A program made the translations under genes and the position numbers. From Anaerolineae bacterium (lineage in GTDB: Bacteria; Chloroflexota; Anaerolineae; Aggregatilineales; J027), in the NCBI GenBank assembly GCA_019913005.1, contig JAIOHL010000029.1, forward strand, positions 1-39,242: a stretch of DNA of 39,242 nt, in the 5' to 3' direction. The notes below the pieces were generated by a model. That model ran no database searches. It saw only the letters and a program-made list of their open reading frames with translations, and was not told the origin of the DNA. This document shows, one piece after another, positions 33,926 to 39,242 of this stretch (within the stretch, counting starts at the first letter, position 1; each line of letters opens with the position of its first letter).

Positions 33926-34867
33926 ATGAAGTACATGGACTATTATAAAATCCTTGGAGTAGCACGCGAGGCGGATGAAAAAGAAATCAAAAAAGCCTAT
34001 CGCCAACTCGCCCGCCAATATCACCCGGATATGAACCCCAACAACGAACAAGCTGCCGAACGTTTTAAGGAAATTAACGAAGCCTATCAGGTTTTAAGCG
34101 ACCCTGAAAAACGTGCCCGTTATGACCAGCTTGGCCCCAATTTTCATCTCCGTACAACGGGTACCGCAGCAGGTTTTGATTGGGGACGTTGGGCCAGAAG
34201 CTCCAGCCCAAACACGACTTCCCAGCAAAAACGCCGAACCACCCGCATTGAATATGATAACAGTGGTGCGAGTGGGGGTCTTTTTTCCGATTTTTTCAAT
34301 GCCATTTTTGGCGAAGGCACCCGCCCCAACGAAACGACCAATAAGCAGCCCATTCGCGGCAAAGATATTGAAGTCACCGTCGCAGTCAGCCTTGAAGAAG
34401 CCTATCACGGCACTAAGCGGCAGGTGAATCAGGGCAATCGTCAATTTACGGCTCATATCCCACGCGGCGCACGCACGGGCACGAAAGTGCGTTTTGCCGG
34501 ACAGGGTGAACGAGGTTATGCCGGGGGTGAGGCAGGCGACCTTTATATCGTCGTCGCGGTTGATGCCCATCCCACCTTTGACCGGGATGGCGATGATCTT
34601 TCGATTGATCTCAAAGTGCCGCTGTACACCGCCATTTTTGGGGGAGATGTCCGCGTCACCACGATGAATGGTGATGTCAAATTGCGAATTCCCCCCGGAG
34701 CACAATCCGGTCAGCGGATTCGGCTGCAAGGCAAGGGAATGCCAACCCTGCGTGATAAAGACCAGTTTGGTGATTTTTACGTAAGGGTGATGGTGCAGAT
34801 ACCAACCAATCTAAGTAACGAAGAATTGGAGTTATTTGAACAACTCCGCGAATTGCGACCAGAATAG
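33926..34867 (+). CDS. cbpA: DnaJ/CbpA-type Hsp40 co-chaperone
   Basis: 313 residues. A J domain (about 5-70) with HPD at 33-35 stimulates DnaK-type Hsp70 ATPase. A Ser/Gly/Phe linker (70-140) follows, then the two C-terminal substrate-binding domains ([20 protein letters not shown], about 143-162, and [18 protein letters not shown], about 254-271). The zinc-finger of type I DnaJ is absent, so it is a type II, CbpA-like protein. The ATG at 33926 aligns with the MxYxDYYxILGV start of relatives. An HtrA-type protease gene follows 16 bp later, joining cytoplasmic folding and envelope quality control in one operon. Confidence 0.93.
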   Translation: MKYMDYYKILGVAREADEKEIKKAYRQLARQYHPDMNPNNEQAAERFKEINEAYQVLSDPEKRARYDQLGPNFHLRTTGTAAGFDWGRWARSSSPNTTSQQKRRTTRIEYDNSGASGGLFSDFFNAIFGEGTRPNETTNKQPIRGKDIEVTVAVSLEEAYHGTKRQVNQGNRQFTAHIPRGARTGTKVRFAGQGERGYAGGEAGDLYIVVAVDAHPTFDRDGDDLSIDLKVPLYTAIFGGDVRVTTMNGDVKLRIPPGAQSGQRIRLQGKGMPTLRDKDQFGDFYVRVMVQIPTNLSNEELELFEQLRELRPE

Positions 34868-34883
34868 TTTGGGAGATAACCCC

Positions 34884-36137
34884 TTGCGAAAATATGTACT
34901 TGGCCTGACCCTGCTCGTGCTGATTTCAAGCCTCGCTGCTTGCAACCTTAAAGATAAATCGGATTCATCCGACGACCCGGATGCCGAGCGTATCAACGAA
35001 GATACACAGGGCACGGATGTTTTGACGAATAATCGCCAGACCACACCCTTAATCGCGCTGCCCCAACAAGCCGCGACCCCCACGCTGGTTCCGGTTTCAG
35101 TCATTGAAGAAGCCCGCGCTGACGACCTTGTATTCATCAATATCTACCAGCGCGTCAATCCGGCAGTGGTCAATATTGAAGTCAGTGGCCCCTTTTCCTC
35201 CGATGGCGCATTGGACGCCAGTGGGTCTGGTTTTGTCATTGATGTAGAAGGGCACATTGTCACCAATGCCCATGTGGTCGAGGAGGCCAACGAAATCCTC
35301 GTCACTTTTTCGGATGGCTTTGTTACAACAGCCCAGTTGATCGGCATTGACAATTACAGCGACATCGCGGTTATCAAGGTGGAGGTGGAAGCCTCACGGC
35401 TACTTCCAGTTGAATTTGGCGACAGCAATGAACTACTGGTTGGGGAACGGGTCGTCGCTATCGGCAATCCCTTTGGCCTTGAAAGCAGTATGACCGTAGG
35501 TATCATCAGTGCGTTGGGTCGTGCCTTGCCTTCAGAGCGCCTGATTACCGGTAATTTGAGCACCCCCGGTGTCTACAATAACCCTTCCATTATCCAAGTG
35601 GATGCCACCGTTAATCCGGGCAATTCCGGCGGGCCAATCCTCGATATGGAAGGCCGCGTGATCGGGGTCGCCACTGCTATCCGTACTGATACGGGCGTTT
35701 TTCAAGGGGTGGCGTTTGCAGTTCCAGTGAATACCGTACAGCGTGTGGTACCCCAACTGATTGAATCCGGCAGTGTGGCTTATCCTTGGTTGGGTGTCCG
35801 CACGGACCCCGATTTTACAGTTGGGCAGTTGGCTGAACCGCTTGGCTTGCCCGTTCAAGCCGGGATTCTTATCCGTGATACTTTGCCAGATTCGCCTGCC
35901 GACCAAGCGGGGCTGCGCGGGGGCACAGAAGATGTGCTGTATCGCGGTGCAAATGTGCGCGTCGGCGGGGACATCATCGTGGCGATCAATGGCGTTTTTG
36001 TCAACGACCTTGATGAACTGCTGGCCTATCTGGTGGAAAATACCAAACCCGGCGATGAAATTGCCCTGACGGTGGTGCGGGGCGGACAGACCCTTGAGGT
36101 TGAGGTCACGCTTGGCACACGCGACGGCGGCGATTAA
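34884..36137 (+). CDS. htrA: HtrA/DegQ-family serine protease lipoprotein with one PDZ domain
   Basis: 417 residues. The signal ends in a lipobox (LAAC, Cys 20), so the protease is membrane-tethered outside the cytoplasm. The trypsin-like triad is complete: His 130 in TNAHVVEE, Asp 160 in NYSDIAVIKV and Ser 248 in GNSGGPI. One PDZ domain covers about 310-410 (ILIRDTLPDSPADQAGL, then GDIIVAINGVFV). Members degrade or refold damaged envelope proteins. It starts with TTG at 34884 behind GGGAG. It lies directly after the dnaJ-like gene, and a hairpin repeat follows at 36158. Confidence 0.94.
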   Translation: MRKYVLGLTLLVLISSLAACNLKDKSDSSDDPDAERINEDTQGTDVLTNNRQTTPLIALPQQAATPTLVPVSVIEEARADDLVFINIYQRVNPAVVNIEVSGPFSSDGALDASGSGFVIDVEGHIVTNAHVVEEANEILVTFSDGFVTTAQLIGIDNYSDIAVIKVEVEASRLLPVEFGDSNELLVGERVVAIGNPFGLESSMTVGIISALGRALPSERLITGNLSTPGVYNNPSIIQVDATVNPGNSGGPILDMEGRVIGVATAIRTDTGVFQGVAFAVPVNTVQRVVPQLIESGSVAYPWLGVRTDPDFTVGQLAEPLGLPVQAGILIRDTLPDSPADQAGLRGGTEDVLYRGANVRVGGDIIVAINGVFVNDLDELLAYLVENTKPGDEIALTVVRGGQTLEVEVTLGTRDGGD

Positions 36138-36157
36138 CGGAAATAGATCGAGAATGA

Positions 36158-36190
36158 CACGGGGCTAAAGCCACCGTGCTGAATCTAGCT
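36158..36190 (-). repeat. Dispersed hairpin repeat, copy 3 (inverted)
   Basis: Read on the minus strand it gives AGCTAGATTCAGCACGG, TGGCTTTAG and CCCCGTG, differing from copy 1 at about two positions. It lies in the 73-bp gap between htrA and nadE. Confidence 0.75.
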
Positions 36191-36210
36191 AAAAAAACAG
36201 GTCAATCAAG

Positions 36211-37068
36211 ATGGAATTTGCTACAAGCAACACGCCAACCCATATCCTCCCCCGCCTCAAAATCAACACGGATTTGGCGCGTAAAATTTTGGTTGGCTTT
36301 ATCCGCGATGAAATTCATAAAAATGGCTTTGAGCGGGCGGTGATTGCCCTAAGCGGGGGGATTGATTCGGCGCTGAGTGCTTTTTTGTCGGTGGAGGCAT
36401 TGGGAGCAGAAAATGTCTTGGCGGTACGGATGCCTTATCGCACCTCATCCCCCGGCAGTCTGAGTGATGCCGAAGCCGTCATTGAACAATTAGGCATTCC
36501 GTACCTGACCGTCGAAATCACCCCGATGGTTGAGCCATTGTTTGAGCGCTTTCCCGATATGTCCCCGCTGCGGAAGGGTAATATCATGGCCCGCCAGCGC
36601 ATGATTGTGCTGTACGACCAGTCAGCGGCATTTGGTGGCTTGGCAATGGGGACAAGTAATAAAACTGAATTTTTGCTGGGTTATTCGACCATCTATGGGG
36701 ACAGCGGGGTAGCGATTCAACCGATTGCCGACCTGTACAAGAATCAAGTGCGTCAATTGGCCGCCGCGCTCGATGTGCCTCGTTCGGTGATCGAAAAACC
36801 CCCATCCGCCGATTTATGGGAAGGCCAAACCGACGAGGGTGAACTTGGCTTCACCTATGATATGGTGGATCAATTGCTGTATTTACTGGTGGATGAACGT
36901 TACAGTGTAGAAGAATGCGCCGCTGAAGGATTTGATTTGGATTTTGCCGAGAAGGTGTGGCGACAGGTCAAGCGCAACCATTACAAACGCACCATGCCCA
37001 ATGTTGCCAAACTTAGTCGGCGCTCCATCGGGCATGACTTTTTATATCTACGCGACTGGACAGGCTAA
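36211..37068 (+). CDS. nadE: NH3-dependent NAD+ synthetase
   Basis: 285 residues. NadE amidates deamido-NAD with ammonia and ATP, the last step of NAD synthesis. The PP-loop SGGIDSA is at 48-54; further markers are LAMGTSNKTEFLLGYSTIYGD near 148-168, IADLYKNQVRQLAA, and EKPPSADLWEGQTDEGELG near 196-214. There is no N-terminal glutaminase domain, so it needs free ammonia. The ATG at 36211 has a weak upstream site. Its last 4 bp overlap the end of the convergent tatA-like gene. Confidence 0.94.
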   Translation: MEFATSNTPTHILPRLKINTDLARKILVGFIRDEIHKNGFERAVIALSGGIDSALSAFLSVEALGAENVLAVRMPYRTSSPGSLSDAEAVIEQLGIPYLTVEITPMVEPLFERFPDMSPLRKGNIMARQRMIVLYDQSAAFGGLAMGTSNKTEFLLGYSTIYGDSGVAIQPIADLYKNQVRQLAAALDVPRSVIEKPPSADLWEGQTDEGELGFTYDMVDQLLYLLVDERYSVEECAAEGFDLDFAEKVWRQVKRNHYKRTMPNVAKLSRRSIGHDFLYLRDWTG

Positions 37069-37493
37069 TTGGGATCATCCCCCGCAGGTTTCCACGCTGT
37101 ATAACGGTCTTCAGAAGGTGGGTTTTCGGAGGTCGTTGGCTCCGTGCCATTGGTTTTCTCGATTTCTTTTTTGGCCTTCGCAGCCAACTTTGCTGGGTCT
37201 AAGATGATGTCGCTTGTGCCGATGCTCTGGCGCACCAAATTCGTTGGAGACGAGACACGCTGAATATCGGCAGTCGTTTTGCGAATCTCTTGGGCAACCT
37301 TTACCAATTCTTCGCCCTCTGGCCCTATATCGGCTTTGACATCATTCCACATTTTTTGCCATGCCAGTTGAAACTGCCGCAAATATTTACCCGCTTCTCG
37401 TGCCCATGCTGCACTGCGGCGCGGCCCCGCCACGATCATAATGACCAACGCAATGACAATCATTTCCCCTGCACCGATACCCAAAATATCCAT
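37065..37493 (-). CDS. tatA: TatA/TatB-like twin-arginine translocase component
   Basis: 142 residues. A short N-terminal transmembrane helix (about 9-23, GEMIVIALVIMIVAG), a hinge GPRR and an amphipathic helix (about 28-55, WAREAGKYLRQFQLAWQKMW) give the TatA/B layout; the remaining tail is charged and disordered. The hinge reads AGPRR where TatA usually has FGP(K), and the tail is longer than in most TatA, so it may be TatB-like. It lies 18 bp downstream of cdsA in the same direction. Confidence 0.78.
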   Translation of the reverse strand: MDILGIGAGEMIVIALVIMIVAGPRRSAAWAREAGKYLRQFQLAWQKMWNDVKADIGPEGEELVKVAQEIRKTTADIQRVSSPTNLVRQSIGTSDIILDPAKLAAKAKKEIEKTNGTEPTTSENPPSEDRYTAWKPAGDDPN

Positions 37494-37511
37494 AGCCGCC
37501 GCTCATTTACC

Positions 37512-38183
37512 CTATCTGAACAATAGCACCACCAGCGCCGTCACCAACAAGGTGGCGATTACGCTGTCAATTCGGTCAAGTATCCCGCCATGTCCGGGAA
37601 AAAGAGTGCCGGAATCCTTCACATTAAAGCGCCGCTTAAGTTTCGACTCTAGCAAATCACCCAGCACGGCTGCAATTGGGAGCAGCACCGCTAACAGAAT
37701 CATTGCACCATCAATCTCAAGGTCAAACACCAGCGCCAGTATCAACACCAACATGGAACCACTGATACATCCCCCAACAGCCCCTTCCCATGTCTTTTTG
37801 GGGGAAATCTGGGGGGCCATTTTGTGTTTGCCAATGGCCTTACCAACAAACAGTGCCATTGAATCGGTGACCCATGTGGTCAGCAGTACCAATATAAACC
37901 ACTTAAGGCCGTCTGGTTGACCGCGCAGCCACAACGCCATAATCAGCGGCACACCCAGATAGGCCACCCCAAACAGCACATTGTTGAGCATCGAACTGGG
38001 TTGATGCTGCACCAACCGGACATATTCATAGGTCGCCCCGGCCAAAAGGACAAGAATCAACAGGGCAGTGGTGGCCCAACTCAACACAATTAGGCCAAGT
38101 GCAATGGGTATTGCGACGACTGCGGTCAAAATTCGCAGTTGCATGTTTTGGTCAAGAAAAGGATGGGATGTTGTTGAACTCAT
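37512..38183 (-). CDS. cdsA: Phosphatidate cytidylyltransferase (CDP-diglyceride synthase)
   Basis: 223 residues. CdsA makes CDP-diacylglycerol from phosphatidate and CTP at the inner membrane. The family signature is intact: KRRFNVKDSGTLFPGHGGIL near 181-200, then DRIDS. Several transmembrane helices precede it, including ILTAVVAIPIALGLIVLSW. It is somewhat short, because typical CdsA has about 260-285 residues, so an N-terminal helix may be missing or the true start may lie upstream (GTG at 38228). The tatA-like gene follows 18 bp later. Confidence 0.88.
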   Translation of the reverse strand: MSSTTSHPFLDQNMQLRILTAVVAIPIALGLIVLSWATTALLILVLLAGATYEYVRLVQHQPSSMLNNVLFGVAYLGVPLIMALWLRGQPDGLKWFILVLLTTWVTDSMALFVGKAIGKHKMAPQISPKKTWEGAVGGCISGSMLVLILALVFDLEIDGAMILLAVLLPIAAVLGDLLESKLKRRFNVKDSGTLFPGHGGILDRIDSVIATLLVTALVVLLFR

Positions 38184-38276
38184 GATTTGCCAAACACGAT
38201 TCAAGATTTTTAGTGTGCCGAAATTCACCTCAAGTGTAACGGTTCAAAAACGGCTTGTAAACATCCCAAAATTTGC

Positions 38277-39242
38277 TCAGAATTCGTCAGGGGCGTCCTC
38301 AAAATATTCCGGCGATTGTGTCGCATCCTGTGGGGCAAGCTCAACCAATTGTTCTTCACGCAGCAGGCGATTATTTAAAGATGCGTACATTTCAGGACTC
38401 ACAGTTCGGTCAACCGCATAACGCCAGCGATGTTTACCGACCTCTCGTAGTACCGAACGGCAATTATCACAACGGACTGTCCGCCGGATTCTCAAAATGC
38501 CCAAGACCCGATTCGAGCGCTCCTCCATGTACAGCCGCCCTTCATAACACACCGGGCAGTATTGGATAACGAACCCACCCGCATAACGTTCGGCGGCGGC
38601 CTGACTGGTCGCAAACATGACAATATACCCACCAATCAACCCAGTCAGCACAATCCCAGCTAAGAAAACCAGTGGGGAAGTTCCCCCATTATCATTGGTA
38701 CTAGTATCAGCGGGTCGGCTGCTTTCAACCACCGCCGGAACACGGGTAGTAGTATTGGTCGCGGTTGGAGTCGGTGTTGCAGTGAGGGTTGCAGTGGGAG
38801 TCGAAGTCGGTGTTTCTGTTGCCGTCATGCTCGCTGTAATGGTGGGGGTTGGCGTGTGGGTCAAAGTCGCGCTGGGGCTGACCGTCACGGTAGGGGTATA
38901 GGTTGCTGTATTGGTTGGGCTGGCAGTAGAGGTGAGTGTATTGACGCTCGATGGCACAATCGCCTGCGTGACGATGGCAGTGTTGGTACTCGTCGCCGCA
39001 AGGGTCGTGGCGACAAGGGTATTTGTTGGGAAGGGAGTAAAGGTATCGCTGGCCCGTTGTGTAGCTGTGAGGCTAGATGTTGGGCTGGCGGTTTGAGTGC
39101 GCGTGTGGGTTGGCGTATTGGTACGAGTCATCGTTGCTGAGGGAATATGGGTTGAGGTTGACACACGGGTGCGCGTGCGGGTCGGGCCTCCAATCGTCGG
39201 CAAACCCGTTGAAACCACCGTTGGTCGAATCAGGGTGGGCAC
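38277..39242 (-). CDS. Surface stalk protein: Thr/Pro/Ser-rich repeats, one membrane helix, intracellular zinc ribbon (N-terminus missing)
   Basis: At least 321 residues; the frame runs off the right edge, so the true start is missing. About 175 residues of Thr/Ser/Pro/Val-rich repeats (TPT, TAT, TNT and similar steps) form an extended extracellular stalk, probably O-glycosylated. A transmembrane helix follows (about 188-210, LVFLAGIVLTGLIGGYIVMF) and then a cytoplasmic domain with CPVC...CDNC zinc-ribbon pairs (about 228-260) and an acidic tail (ATQSPEYFEDAPDEF). Type I topology: stalk outside, zinc ribbon inside. A signal-transducing or partner-binding role is possible; none is known. Confidence 0.8.
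   Translation of the reverse strand: MPTLIRPTVVSTGLPTIGGPTRTRTRVSTSTHIPSATMTRTNTPTHTRTQTASPTSSLTATQRASDTFTPFPTNTLVATTLAATSTNTAIVTQAIVPSSVNTLTSTASPTNTATYTPTVTVSPSATLTHTPTPTITASMTATETPTSTPTATLTATPTPTATNTTTRVPAVVESSRPADTSTNDNGGTSPLVFLAGIVLTGLIGGYIVMFATSQAAAERYAGGFVIQYCPVCYEGRLYMEERSNRVLGILRIRRTVRCDNCRSVLREVGKHRWRYAVDRTVSPEMYASLNNRLLREEQLVELAPQDATQSPEYFEDAPDEF

Noticed and set aside
34094-34729. A 211-codon minus-strand frame opposite the dnaJ-like gene
   Set aside because: The plus-strand frame has clear J-domain and CbpA features; the minus frame has no recognisable motif or ribosome-binding site.
38617-39140. Several Val/Gly- or Arg-rich open frames on the plus strand opposite the Thr-rich stalk
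   Set aside because: They are mirror images of low-complexity Thr/Pro codons and show no independent start site or family signature.
38700-39200. Repetitive DNA that could be taken for a satellite or CRISPR-like array
   Set aside because: The repetition is of short, irregular codon steps in one protein frame; there are no constant repeats with unique spacers.

Overview
The window reads as chromosomal DNA of a free-living bacterium, most probably a Chloroflexota (Anaerolineae-like) lineage. That placement is inferred from several things together: an FMN riboswitch in front of a ThiXYZ-like ABC transporter of the RibXY type, an L10-leader attenuator before rplJ-rplL, Thr/Pro/Ser-rich surface proteins, PknB-type kinase and PP2C phosphatase genes, TolB-like propeller lipoproteins, a PIN-TRAM membrane protein and roughly even base composition. 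No taxonomic marker settles it. Apart from a transposase tail at the left edge there is no mobile island, CRISPR array, tRNA or rRNA that I can see.

Layout, left to right. 1-128: C-terminus of a transposase. 0.2-2.4 kb (minus): RecD2 helicase. 2.5-3.9 kb (plus): a tandem-Nudix protein and RidA. 4.0-7.2 kb (minus): L,D-transpeptidase, a PP2C phosphatase carrying two zinc ribbons, and a membrane-anchored YceI-like protein. 7.3-8.5 kb: a promoter, L10 leader and terminator, then rplJ-rplL. 8.7-11.0 kb: a methyltransferase, a sortase with a long cytoplasmic N-terminus and a small tail-anchored protein. 11.1-12.2 kb (minus): PIN-TRAM protein. 12.5-16.0 kb: an OmpR-type response regulator, its histidine kinase and a secreted PDZ-only protein; four TTTACA direct repeats sit in front of the last. 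16.2-19.8 kb: FMN riboswitch, permease, substrate-binding protein, ATPase (probable riboflavin importer) and a GNAT acetyltransferase.

20.0-21.4 kb (minus): an envelope protein with FlgD-like Ig repeats. 21.6-25.5 kb: FolC, an EamA exporter and a TolB-like lipoprotein. 25.5-26.8 kb: an arsR-arsM arsenic module with two matching palindromic operators. 26.9-28.8 kb: DegV, a YbaK-type editing protein and a small membrane protein. 28.8-33.8 kb (minus): a compact cluster of polytopic membrane protein, methyltransferase, GAF protein, a Ser/Thr kinase fused to a response regulator, and a propeller protein. 33.9-37.1 kb: DnaJ/CbpA-type co-chaperone, HtrA-type lipoprotein protease and NadE. 37.1-39.2 kb (minus): TatA-like protein, CdsA and a Thr-rich stalk protein with an intracellular zinc ribbon that runs off the window.

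The most interesting points are the one-polypeptide Ser/Thr kinase-REC-HTH protein beside a GAF sensor; the two-component system whose likely operator lies before a PDZ-only secreted protein; the RNA-level switches (L10 leader with mutually exclusive helices, FMN riboswitch with terminator); the double arsenic operator; and a small hairpin repeat found three times between genes. Promoter, operator and terminator calls are pattern matches by eye. Start codons were chosen by ribosome-binding-site position and are less certain than stops.
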